DNA from: Hydrogenophaga sp.
GTDB lineage: Bacteria > Pseudomonadota > Gammaproteobacteria > Burkholderiales > Burkholderiaceae_C
Assembly (NCBI GenBank): GCA_021154985.1
Contig: JAJNQE010000049.1
Span: 1 to 12,726, forward strand
DNA length: 12,726 nucleotides
Direction of reading: 5' to 3'
The notes beneath the pieces were generated by a model. That model saw only the letters and a list, made by a program, of their open reading frames with translations, was not told the origin of the DNA and ran no database searches. A program made the position numbers and the translations under genes. Of this stretch, positions 1 through 7,199 are shown in pieces; position 1 is the first letter of the stretch; every line of letters begins with the position of its first letter.

Positions 1-489
1 ATCGACGAGACCGACATCCACCAGGGCCTGAAGTTCGACGGCCGCATCGCCGAAGACTTCAAGCTGGCCACCGGCACCTTCGTGAGCGTGGGCCCGCTGC
101 GCGCCAAGGTGATCGCGGCCGGCGCGCCCTACATCCAGGACGTGGTGTTGACCGGCCTGAACATGAAGGAAGTCGGTGCCATGGTGTTCCCCACACCGCT
201 GGTGCGCGGGCTCAGCGGACTGGGTGCCGACGCGTCCATGCACGACGTGCTCAACAGCGCTCCGGTGCTCGCGCACTTCCAGCGCGTGGTGACCGAACTC
301 GCCAAAACCGCCACCGGCAGCGCCAGCCGCATCGCGCGCCTGTGCCTGCTGGCCGACCCGCCCACCATCGACCGGGGCGAGGTCACCGACAAGGGCTCGA
401 TCAACCAGCGTGCCGTGCTCGCGCACCGCGCCGAAACCGTGGACCGCCTGCACGCCGACACGCTGCACGCCATCCTGAAACCCGAGTAA
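1..489 (+). CDS. Feruloyl-CoA synthase-like acyl-CoA ligase, C-terminal fragment
   Basis: This is the last 162 residues of an ANL-superfamily (AMP-binding) CoA ligase whose N-terminal adenylation core lies before base 1. Such enzymes activate a carboxylic acid with ATP to an acyl-adenylate and then form the CoA thioester. The fragment opens in the hinge region: DGRIAEDFKL at fragment residues 13-22 matches the A8-type hinge of the family. The C-terminal lysine region appears as DKGSINQR, with K131 of the fragment as the likely adenylation lysine. The spacing and wording of these two motifs (EDFKL-TGT-VSVG, then DKGSINQRAVL) resemble feruloyl-CoA synthases more than fatty-acyl or acetyl-CoA ligases. 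The thiolase starts 7 bp downstream, so the two are probably co-transcribed. The exact substrate (ferulate, coumarate or another phenylpropanoid) cannot be read from this piece. Confidence 0.82.
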   Translation: MDETDIHQGLKFDGRIAEDFKLATGTFVSVGPLRAKVIAAGAPYIQDVVLTGLNMKEVGAMVFPTPLVRGLSGLGADASMHDVLNSAPVLAHFQRVVTELAKTATGSASRIARLCLLADPPTIDRGEVTDKGSINQRAVLAHRAETVDRLHADTLHAILKPE

Positions 490-496
490 ACACAAC

Positions 497-1744
497 ATGG
501 CCACCCGCGGATTTTTCAACGCCTTCGACGACGTCTGGCTGCTCGCCGGCGTGCGCACGCCCATGGTCGACTACTGTGGCGCGCTGGGCCACATCTCGCC
601 CACGGACCTCGGCATCAAGGCCGCGCGCGAAGCGCTGGCACGCGCCGGCGTGCCGGGCGAACACATCGGCTCGGTGATCGCCGGCAACATGGCGCCCGGC
701 GACTTCGACCAGTTCTTCCTGCCGCGCCACATCGGCCTGTACGCCGGCGTGCCAGTTGAGGTGCCGGCGATCATGGCGCAGCGCATCTGCGGCACCGGCT
801 TCGAGCTGTTCCGCCAGGCGGGTGAACACATCCAGGGCGGCGCCGCCGATGCCGCGCTGGTGGTGGGCACCGAAAACATGACGCGCAACCCCATTGCCGC
901 GTTCGACCACCGCACCGGCTTCAAGCTTGGCGCCCCGGTGGGCTTCAAGGACTACATGTGGGAGGCCCTGAAGGACCCGGCCGCTGGGATCAACATGATC
1001 CAGACCGCCGAGAACCTGGCGAAGCAATACGGCATCACGCGCGAGGAGGTGGACGCGTTTGCCTCGGCCTCGTTCGCCAAGGCGGTGGCCGCTCAAGAGA
1101 GCGGCTTCCTTGCTGGGGAAATCGTCCCGGTGATCAGCGAGAAGTTCGAACTCTCCGGCTGCAAGGCGCGCGGCATCAAGCTGCAGGGCAAGGTGACCGA
1201 AGTGACTTCCGACACCCACCCGCGCATCTCGCCACCCGAGGTACTGGCCAAGCTGCGCGCGGTGTTTGAAGGCGGCGTGCAGACCGGTGGCAACAGCTCC
1301 GCGCTGGTGGACGCGGCCGCAGCCTGCGTGGTGGCCTCCGGCACTTACGCAAAGGCCAACGGCAAGCAGCCGCTGGCGCGTGTGGTGGCGGCCTCTGCGG
1401 TGGGCGTGCCGCCCGAGATCATGGGCATCGGCCCGGCGCCAGCCATCCGCCTGCTGCTGGAGCGCACCGGCTTGAAGCTCGGCGACATCGCCCGCTTTGA
1501 AGTGAACGAAGCCCAGGGCGCGCAAACGCTGGCGGTGGCACGCGAACTCGGCATGGACCTGGACCGCCTCAACGTCAACGGCGGCGCCATCGCCCTCGGC
1601 CACCCGCTCGCCGCCACCGGCGTGCGGCTCACGCTCACGCTGGCGCGCGAACTGCAACGCAGCGGCCAACGCTGGGGCATTGCCAGCGCCTGCGTGGGCG
1701 GTGGCCAGGGCATGGCGCTGCTGATCGAAAACACACAAGCATGA
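497..1744 (+). CDS. Thiolase family acetyl-CoA C-acyltransferase
   Basis: A full-length 415-residue thiolase, which cleaves a 3-ketoacyl-CoA with free CoA to acetyl-CoA and a shortened acyl-CoA (or runs in reverse). The catalytic residues are in place: nucleophilic C98 in RICGTGF, H369 in GGAIALGHPLAATG and the second cysteine C399 in ACVGGGQG. The N-terminal VRTP motif is also typical. The length is slightly above the usual 390-400 because of a short N-terminal lead before the first strand. No strong Shine-Dalgarno is visible before the ATG, but the 7-bp gap after the ligase stop favours translational coupling. Beside a feruloyl-CoA-synthase-like ligase, an SDR and a thioesterase, its likely job is thiolysis of an aryl 3-ketopropionyl-CoA to a benzoyl-type CoA. 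That substrate is an inference from context; a general fatty-acid or biosynthetic role is less likely. Confidence 0.93.
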   Translation: MATRGFFNAFDDVWLLAGVRTPMVDYCGALGHISPTDLGIKAAREALARAGVPGEHIGSVIAGNMAPGDFDQFFLPRHIGLYAGVPVEVPAIMAQRICGTGFELFRQAGEHIQGGAADAALVVGTENMTRNPIAAFDHRTGFKLGAPVGFKDYMWEALKDPAAGINMIQTAENLAKQYGITREEVDAFASASFAKAVAAQESGFLAGEIVPVISEKFELSGCKARGIKLQGKVTEVTSDTHPRISPPEVLAKLRAVFEGGVQTGGNSSALVDAAAACVVASGTYAKANGKQPLARVVAASAVGVPPEIMGIGPAPAIRLLLERTGLKLGDIARFEVNEAQGAQTLAVARELGMDLDRLNVNGGAIALGHPLAATGVRLTLTLARELQRSGQRWGIASACVGGGQGMALLIENTQA

Positions 1745-1760
1745 CAACAAGGACATCACC

Positions 1761-2525
1761 ATGAACATTCAAGGACACGCTGCCCTCGTCACCGGCGGTG
1801 GCTCGGGCCTCGGCGAAGCCACCGCACGCGAGCTCGCGCGCCTGGGCGCCAAGGTGGCCGTGCTCGACGTGAACCTGGACAACGCCAAGCGCGTGGCCAG
1901 CGAGATCAACGGCATCGCCTGCCACTGCGACATCACCAACACCGATAGCCTGCAGGCCGCCATGGACGCTGCCACGGCGGCCCACGGGCCGGCGCGCATT
2001 CTCATGAACATCGCCGGCATCGGCAGCGCCAAGCGCGTGGTGGGCAAGGACGGCTCGGCCGCACCGCTGGAAGACTTCGCCAAGGTCATCAACGTCAACC
2101 TGATCGGCACCTACAACGCCAGCCGCCTGTTTGCCGCGGCCTGCGCCAAACTCGATCCGCTGGAAGACGGCGAGCGCGGCGTGATGGTGTTCACCGCCAG
2201 CGTGGCCGCGTTCGATGGCCAGGTGGGTCAGCAGGCCTACAGCGCGTCCAAGGGCGGCCTGGTGGGCATGACGCTGCCGATGGCGCGCGATCTGGCGCAG
2301 CACGGCATCCGCGTCTGCACCATCGCGCCCGGACTGTTCTCCACGCCGCTCATGCGCACCCTGCCCGAGCCGGTGCAGGCCTCGCTGGCCGCCAGCATCC
2401 CGTTCCCGCCACGCCTGGGCAAGCCCGAAGAATTCGCTTCGCTGGCGGCCTACATCGTGACCAACACGCACCTGAACGGCGAAGTGATCCGCCTCGACGG
2501 CGCCCTGCGGATGGCCCCAAGATGA
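1761..2525 (+). CDS. SDR family 3-hydroxyacyl-CoA dehydrogenase
   Basis: A 254-residue classical short-chain dehydrogenase/reductase. The Rossmann glycine motif TGGGSGLG is at 11-18, and D36 after the second strand suggests NAD rather than NADP. NIAG (83-86) stands in for the usual NNAG. The catalytic set N113, S147, Y160 and K164 (YSASK) is complete. The overall look, including the PFPPRLGKPEEFA segment near the C-terminus, resembles the HSD10 / type II 3-hydroxyacyl-CoA dehydrogenase branch, so oxidation of a 3-hydroxyacyl-CoA to a 3-ketoacyl-CoA is the best call. It would feed the thiolase just upstream. A clear AAGGA ribosome site (1749-1753) lies 7 bases before the ATG. Its stop overlaps the thioesterase start by 4 bp (ATGA). 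Confidence 0.92.
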   Translation: MNIQGHAALVTGGGSGLGEATARELARLGAKVAVLDVNLDNAKRVASEINGIACHCDITNTDSLQAAMDAATAAHGPARILMNIAGIGSAKRVVGKDGSAAPLEDFAKVINVNLIGTYNASRLFAAACAKLDPLEDGERGVMVFTASVAAFDGQVGQQAYSASKGGLVGMTLPMARDLAQHGIRVCTIAPGLFSTPLMRTLPEPVQASLAASIPFPPRLGKPEEFASLAAYIVTNTHLNGEVIRLDGALRMAPR

Positions 2526-2941
2526 GCAAAGTCGTTGTCTTTGAAGTCGAAGTCATGTTCGGCGACTGCGATCCCGCCGGCATCGTGTTCTTCCCCAACT
2601 TCTCCAAGTGGATGGACGCGTCCTCGTTGAACTTCTTCGTGAAAAACGGGGTACCGCCCTGGCGCGAACTGGTGAAGACGCGCGGCATCGTCGGCACGCC
2701 GCTGCTGGAGATCCACACCAAGTTCATGCGCCCCGCCACCTATGGCGAGCGCCTGCAGATCCACACCAGCGTGACCGAGTGGCGCGAGAAGGTGTTCATG
2801 CACAAGCATGTGGTCAAGCGCGGTGACGACGTGTTGTGCGAAGGCACCGAGACGCGCGCCTTCGTGATCCACCCGCCCGAGGCACCCGACCGCATCAAGG
2901 CCATTCCCGTGCCCGAAGACATCAAGGCGCTCTGTTCCTGA
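2522..2941 (+). CDS. 4-hydroxybenzoyl-CoA thioesterase family protein
   Basis: A 139-residue single hot-dog-fold thioesterase, the usual size for the 4HBT family. The signature FGDCDPAGIVFFPNF begins at residue 13; D17 matches the catalytic aspartate of the Pseudomonas-type 4-hydroxybenzoyl-CoA thioesterase. These enzymes hydrolyse acyl- or aroyl-CoA to the free acid and CoA. The start is fixed by a 4-bp ATGA overlap with the SDR stop, implying coupled translation. Placed after a ligase, SDR and thiolase, it probably releases a free hydroxybenzoate-type acid at the end of side-chain beta-oxidation, which would send the product to aerobic ring-cleavage routes encoded elsewhere. A proofreading role that frees CoA from stalled intermediates is an alternative. 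Confidence 0.88.
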   Translation: MSKVVVFEVEVMFGDCDPAGIVFFPNFSKWMDASSLNFFVKNGVPPWRELVKTRGIVGTPLLEIHTKFMRPATYGERLQIHTSVTEWREKVFMHKHVVKRGDDVLCEGTETRAFVIHPPEAPDRIKAIPVPEDIKALCS

Positions 2942-2984
2942 CCCCCGTTCCCCCACCAACCACCACCCCAGAAGGAGACAACCC

Positions 2985-4118
2985 ATGAAAGCCGTCAAAA
3001 CCCTCGTTGCCCTCGCCGTCACGGCGCTGGCCACCACCGCCGCCCTGGCCGACATCAACATCGGCGTGAGCCTCTCGCTCACCGGCCCCGGCTCCGGCCT
3101 GGGCATTCCCATGCAGAACCAGCTCAAGCTGTTCCCCTCCACCATCGCCGGTGAAAAGGTCAACCTGATCATCCTGGACGACGCGACCGACCCCGGCAAG
3201 GGCGCGGCCAATGCACGCCGCTTCGTGACCGAAGACAAGGTCGACATGATCATCGGCTCCAGCATCACCGCTGTGGCCGCCGCCATGAGCGCCATCGCCA
3301 CCGAGGCCGGCACGGTGCAGTTGACCGGCTCGCCCGTGGGCCTGCCGCCCGGCGCGGACAAGTGGGTGTTCCGCCTGCCGCAGTCCAACACCGTGATGGG
3401 CCACGCCGTGGTCGAACACATGAAGAAGCAGGGCATCAAGACCATCGGCTTCCTCGGCTACACCGATGCCTACGGCGAGCAGTGGCTGAAGGAAAGCGCA
3501 CCGTTGCTGGAGAAGGCGGGCATCAAGGTGGTGGCCACCGAGCGCTTCGCCCGCACCGACACCGGCGTGACCCCGCAGGCACTCAAGATCACCGCCGCCA
3601 ACCCCGACGCCGTGCTGATCGTGGCCTCCGGCAGTGGCGCGGCCATGCCGCACATGGCCATGGTCGAGCGCGGCTACAAGGGCAAGATCTACCAGACCCA
3701 CGCCGCTGCCACGCAAGACCTGATGCGCGTGGGCGGCAAGGCGGTGGAAGGTGCGTACGTGGTCTCCGGCCCCGCTGTGATCGCCGAGCAGCTGCCCGAC
3801 AGCCACCCCTCGAAGGCGGTGGCGATCGACTTCGTGCAGAAGTACGAAAAATCGGTCGGCGCCGGCATGCGCAACCAGTTCGCAGGTCACTCGTACGACG
3901 CGCAGATCGTGCTGGAGAAGGTCATCCCCATGGCGTTGAAGAAGGCCAAGCCCGGCACGCCCGAGTTCCGCGCTGCGCTGCGCGACAGCATGGAGACCAT
4001 GGGCCGCACCATCTTCTCGCACGGCGTGATGAACTGGACGCCCACCGACCACTGGGGCTACACGATGGAAACGGGCGTGATGCTCAAGGTCGTGGACGGC
4101 AAGTTCAAAGTTGAGTAA
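2985..4118 (+). CDS. ABC transporter periplasmic substrate-binding protein (Liv/HAAT type)
   Basis: A 377-residue type I periplasmic binding protein of the branched-chain amino acid / HAAT family. A signal peptide is clear: basic MKAVK, a hydrophobic stretch to about residue 20, and an ALA site before D23; there is no lipobox cysteine. The mature protein begins DINIGVSLSLTGPGSGLG, the typical first strand and ligand-binding loop of the family, followed by DDATDPGKGAANARRF near residues 65-80. A strong ribosome site (AAGGAG, 2972-2977) lies 7 bases before the ATG. Relatives bind amino acids, but members encoded within aromatic-acid catabolic operons bind hydroxycinnamates or benzoates, and context favours an aromatic acid here. 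It is followed by a 268-bp gap full of hairpins before the membrane subunits, which could let it be made in excess over them. Confidence 0.93.
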   Translation: MKAVKTLVALAVTALATTAALADINIGVSLSLTGPGSGLGIPMQNQLKLFPSTIAGEKVNLIILDDATDPGKGAANARRFVTEDKVDMIIGSSITAVAAAMSAIATEAGTVQLTGSPVGLPPGADKWVFRLPQSNTVMGHAVVEHMKKQGIKTIGFLGYTDAYGEQWLKESAPLLEKAGIKVVATERFARTDTGVTPQALKITAANPDAVLIVASGSGAAMPHMAMVERGYKGKIYQTHAAATQDLMRVGGKAVEGAYVVSGPAVIAEQLPDSHPSKAVAIDFVQKYEKSVGAGMRNQFAGHSYDAQIVLEKVIPMALKKAKPGTPEFRAALRDSMETMGRTIFSHGVMNWTPTDHWGYTMETGVMLKVVDGKFKVE

Positions 4119-4136
4119 TCGGTAACACCCCCCTGC

Positions 4137-4228
4137 GCCGCTGACGCGGCTTCCCCCCTCTCTGGCGCGCCTTCGGCGCCTGGAGGGGGAACGACACCTG
4201 GGGCCGGCGGAGCCGGACCCTCGGTGTC
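4137..4228. repeat. Composite REP-like palindromic element (three hairpins)
   Basis: Three hairpins follow one another. The first is GCCGC/GCGGC at 4137-4141 and 4146-4150 with loop TGAC. The second has an outer stem CCCCCT/AGGGGG (4154-4159 with 4184-4189) and an inner stem GCGCC/GGCGC (4167-4171 with 4175-4179) around TTC. The third spans 4193-4228: GACACC/GGTGTC at the ends, GGG/CCC inside, and CCGGC/GCCGG around loop GGA. Elements of this build (a C-rich run, then a hairpin, a G-rich run and a GACACC...GGTGTC hairpin) are, from general knowledge, frequent between genes in Comamonadaceae. I cannot confirm copy number from a single window. Between two genes of one operon, such a block may protect the upstream transcript from 3' decay or cause partial termination. 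Confidence 0.7.
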
Positions 4229-4267
4229 CCTGGTTGAAGGCACGCAAGCGTTGCGGGTCTTCTTGCT

Positions 4268-4303
4268 CCCTCGCCCCTCTGGGGAGAGGGCTGGGGTGAG
4301 GGG
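4268..4303. repeat. Short dispersed-repeat-like hairpin with G-rich tail
   Basis: The arm CCCTCGCCCC (4268-4277) pairs with GGGGAGAGGG (4281-4290) with one mismatch around loop TCT, followed by CTGGGGTGAGGGG (4291-4303). The arrangement of a C-rich arm, a GGGAGAGGG arm and a trailing TGGGGTGAGGG is a well-known dispersed repeat form in many proteobacterial genomes. It lies 40 bp after the three-hairpin element, so two different repeat families appear to have landed in the same gap. Confidence 0.65.
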
Positions 4304-4386
4304 CCCGCGCGAAGGGGTCTGTCTCGAAAGATCTTGAGCCGCCGTTTGCGTTTTTTCCGCGCTTCCTTTTCTCGCGAAGGCTTTTT

Positions 4387-5427
4387 ATGGATTTCTCCAT
4401 TGCCAGCATTCTGTTGCTGGACGGTCTCACCAACGGCGCTGTGTATGCGCTCTTGGGCCTGGCCACCGTGCTGGTGTTCACCGTCACGCGGGTCATCTTC
4501 ATTCCCCAGGGGGAGTTTGTCGCCTATGGCGCACTCACCCTGGCCATCTTTCAAACCGGCAAGGTGCCCGGCACCGTGTGGCTGCTGCTCATCCTCGCCG
4601 GTGTGGCTGCGCTCATGGAGCTCTCAGGTCGCTGGCAGCACTACCGCAATGCACTCGTGGCCGCCAAGGCCGCCGCCCGCGTGCTGGTCGCGCCGCTGGT
4701 GGTGTGCGGCGTGGCCATCTGGGCCGCACCGCAGCAGTTCCCGCTGGCCGTGCAGGCGGCGCTGAGCGTGGCCATCGTCACCGTGTACGGCCCGCTGGTG
4801 TACCGCGTGGCCTACCAGTCGCTGGAGAGCGCCACGCCGCTGGTGTTGCTCATCGTTTCGGTCGGCGTGCACTTCGCCATGACCGGCCTGGGCCTGCTGT
4901 TCTTCGGCGCCGAGGGATTCCGCAACCCGGCGTTCTGGGACGAGCGCTTCTCCGTCGGCCCGGTCATGCTCTCGGGCCAGGCCATCATCACCGCGCTGGC
5001 CACCATCGCACTGATCGTGCTGCTGTGGCTGTACTTCGAGCGTTCGCTGCGCGGCAAGGCGCTGCGCGCCACCGCCGTCAACCGCACCGGCGCGCGCCTC
5101 ATGGGCATTTCGTCGCAGGCCTCGGGCCAGCTCACCTTCACCATGGCCGCCTTCATCGGCGCGCTCTCGGGCCTGCTGATCGGCCCCACCACCACCGTGT
5201 TCTACGACTCGGGTTTCCTGATCGGTCTCAAAGGCTTTGTGGCTGCGGTGGCGGCGGGCCTGGCCAGCTACCCCGGGGCGCTGATCGCCGCGATGTTTGT
5301 CGGCGTGATCGAGGCATTCGGTTCGTTCTGGGCCAGCGCCTTCAAGGAAGTGATCGTGTTCACGCTGATCCTCCCCGTGCTGCTTTTCCGCTCGCTGCGC
5401 AGCAAGCATTCCGACGAGGACCACTGA
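4387..5427 (+). CDS. LivH-type ABC transporter permease
   Basis: A 346-residue integral membrane subunit of a branched-chain amino acid-type ABC importer. The N-terminus DGLTNGAVYALLGLATVLVF and the following VTRVIFIPQGEFVAYGA are the standard first helices of LivH. The cytoplasmic coupling loop that docks on the ATPases is visible as ALRATAVNRTGARLMGI, roughly residues 225-241. At 346 residues it is longer than the usual 285-300. The excess sits roughly between residues 65 and 110, where an extra hydrophilic-then-hydrophobic segment (GRWQHYRNALVAAKAAARVL, then a membrane-like stretch) separates the second helix from the rest. It pairs with the LivM half of the next protein. The stop is followed after one base by the next ATG (TGACATG), implying coupled translation. 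Confidence 0.9.
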   Translation: MDFSIASILLLDGLTNGAVYALLGLATVLVFTVTRVIFIPQGEFVAYGALTLAIFQTGKVPGTVWLLLILAGVAALMELSGRWQHYRNALVAAKAAARVLVAPLVVCGVAIWAAPQQFPLAVQAALSVAIVTVYGPLVYRVAYQSLESATPLVLLIVSVGVHFAMTGLGLLFFGAEGFRNPAFWDERFSVGPVMLSGQAIITALATIALIVLLWLYFERSLRGKALRATAVNRTGARLMGISSQASGQLTFTMAAFIGALSGLLIGPTTTVFYDSGFLIGLKGFVAAVAAGLASYPGALIAAMFVGVIEAFGSFWASAFKEVIVFTLILPVLLFRSLRSKHSDEDH

Positions 5428-5428
5428 C

Positions 5429-7198
5429 ATGCCGAAGATTCAAAACCTCGGCCTGCTGATCCTGGCCGCGGCCATCCCGCTGATCGTGGTGCTGCCGCTG
5501 CCCGACTTCTGGATCGCCCAGCTCAACTACATCGGCATGTACAGCATGACGGTGCTCGGCTTGACCCTGCTCACTGGTGTGGGCGGGCTCACCTCTTTCG
5601 GTCAGGCTGCGTTTGTGGGCATCGGGGCCTACACCACGGCCTGGCTCACGCTCAACACCGGCCTCTCGCCGTGGATCACGCTGTTCATCGGCATGGGTCT
5701 GACCGCTGGCAGCGCGCTGCTGGTGGGCCTGATCACGCTGCGCATGTCGGGCCACTATCTGCCGTTGGCAACCATCGCCTGGGGCCTGTCGCTGTACTAC
5801 CTCATGGGCAACCTCGATGCGCTGGGCAAGTACGACGGTTTGCTGGGCATTCAGAGCCTGTCCATCGGTGGCTTCGACATCGGCCAGGGTCGCGCCTTCT
5901 TCGTGCTGACCTGGGTGATCCTGCTGGCCTTTGCCGCCGCCCTGCTCCACCTGCTGGACTCGCGCCCCGGCCGCGCCATCCGCTCGCTCAAGGGCGGCTC
6001 GCAGATGGCCGAGGCCATGGGCATCAGCACCTTCCGCTACAAGGTGACCATCTTCGTGCTGGCCGCGCTCTTTGCCTCGGTGGCGGGCTGGCTGCTGGCG
6101 CACTTCCAGCGCACGGTCAACCCGTCTGCCTTCGGCCTGAAGATGGGCATTGAATACCTCTTCATGGCGGTGATCGGCGGCGTGGGTCATGTGTGGGGCG
6201 CCATCGTGGGCGCCGGCCTCATCCGCGTGCTCGAAGACCAGTTGCAGGTGCTGCTGCCCAAACTGATCGGCACCAGCGGCAGCTACGAGGTGATCGTGTT
6301 CGGCATCGCGCTCGTGGTGGTGCTCAAGTACCTGCCCGATGGCCTGTGGTCGCTGGTGGGCCGGCACATGCCCAAGCCCCCGCGCAAGGTCGACTGGACC
6401 GACGCCGCCGACTTGCCCGAACGCAGCAAGCCCGCCACCGGCGAGCTGGTGCTCGACGTGCAGAAGGCGCGCATGCAGTTCGGTGGGCTGGTGGCGGTGA
6501 ACGACATCAGCTTCCAGATCCACGCCGGGCAGATCGTGGGCCTGATCGGACCCAACGGCGCGGGTAAGTCGACCACCTTCAACCTCATCACCGGTGTGCT
6601 GCCGGCCACCAGCGGCGCGGTGCAGTTCCAGGGCGGCAACGTCGTGGGCAAGCCCTCGCGCGAGATCGCACAACTGGGCATGGCGCGCACCTTCCAGCAC
6701 GTCAAGATGATCCCGGACATGACGGTGCTGGAAAACGTGGCGCTGGGCGCGCACACGCGGGGCCGCAAGGGCGTGCTGCCGGCCATGCTGCGCGCCAACC
6801 GCGCGGAAGAAAAGCAGTTGTTCCGCGAAGCGCAGCGCCAGCTGGAGCGCATCGGCATGGGTACCTATCTGCACGAGCAGGCCGGCAACCTGGCCATGGG
6901 CCCGCAGCGCCTGATGGAGATCGCGCGCGCCCTGTGTGCCGACCCCACGCTGCTGCTGCTCGACGAGCCCGCCGCCGGCCTGCGCCACCAGGAAAAACAA
7001 GCCCTGGCCGGCGTGCTGCGCCAGCTCAAGGGTGAGGGCATGAGCATCCTGCTGGTGGAACACGACATGGACCTGGTGATGCAGATCTGCGACCACCTGG
7101 TGGTGATGGAGTTCGGCACCCTGCTCACCCAAGGACCACCCGAACAGGTGCAGCAAGACCCGAAGGTGCGCGCCGCCTACCTCGGAACGGAACACTGA
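5429..7198 (+). CDS. Fused LivM permease - LivG ATPase
   Basis: A 589-residue fusion of two normally separate subunits. Residues 1 to about 315 are a LivM-type permease (YIGMYSMTVLGLTLLTGVGG near the start, the cytoplasmic loop GRAIRSLKGGSQMAEAMGIS, then the GGVGHVWGAIVGAG helix). A hydrophilic linker (about 316-345) leads to an ABC ATPase domain from about 346. Walker A GPNGAGKST is at 374-382, Walker B LLLLDEP ends at P514 with D512 and E513, and the switch histidine is H545. The ABC signature is unusual: L488-A-M-G-P-Q-R, where LivG normally reads LxYGQQR and ABC proteins generally LSGGQ. The fusion form itself is known in Burkholderiales. It should couple ATP hydrolysis to import together with LivH and LivF. 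Starts are one base after the LivH stop. Confidence 0.93.
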   Translation: MPKIQNLGLLILAAAIPLIVVLPLPDFWIAQLNYIGMYSMTVLGLTLLTGVGGLTSFGQAAFVGIGAYTTAWLTLNTGLSPWITLFIGMGLTAGSALLVGLITLRMSGHYLPLATIAWGLSLYYLMGNLDALGKYDGLLGIQSLSIGGFDIGQGRAFFVLTWVILLAFAAALLHLLDSRPGRAIRSLKGGSQMAEAMGISTFRYKVTIFVLAALFASVAGWLLAHFQRTVNPSAFGLKMGIEYLFMAVIGGVGHVWGAIVGAGLIRVLEDQLQVLLPKLIGTSGSYEVIVFGIALVVVLKYLPDGLWSLVGRHMPKPPRKVDWTDAADLPERSKPATGELVLDVQKARMQFGGLVAVNDISFQIHAGQIVGLIGPNGAGKSTTFNLITGVLPATSGAVQFQGGNVVGKPSREIAQLGMARTFQHVKMIPDMTVLENVALGAHTRGRKGVLPAMLRANRAEEKQLFREAQRQLERIGMGTYLHEQAGNLAMGPQRLMEIARALCADPTLLLLDEPAAGLRHQEKQALAGVLRQLKGEGMSILLVEHDMDLVMQICDHLVVMEFGTLLTQGPPEQVQQDPKVRAAYLGTEH

Positions 7199-7199
7199 C

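Larger units (their letters stand above)
4119..4386. other. Intergenic gap with composite palindromic repeats
   Basis: This is the longest non-coding stretch in the window (268 bp), between the binding-protein and LivH genes. It contains no plausible ORF. It holds at least four successive inverted repeats (4137-4150, 4154-4189, 4193-4228, 4268-4303), described separately. The last 80 bp are less structured and pyrimidine-rich just before LivH (runs of T around 4350-4386), with a modest GAAGG ribosome site (4376-4380) 6 bases before the LivH ATG. No convincing sigma-70 promoter was found, so the transporter membrane genes probably depend on read-through from upstream. Confidence 0.75.

Noticed and set aside
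401..1768. Long minus-strand reading frame over the thiolase (also 2922-4502, 5360-7213 and 7904-9775 on the minus strand)
   Set aside because: Translations are His/Arg/Gly/Ala/Gln-rich with no family motifs and lie opposite well-supported genes; open antisense frames are a normal by-product of very GC-rich coding DNA.
4137..4303. CRISPR array or insertion-sequence remnant in the hairpin-rich gap
   Set aside because: The hairpins differ from each other, there are no equal spacers, no transposase fragment and no target duplication; dispersed palindromic repeats fit better.
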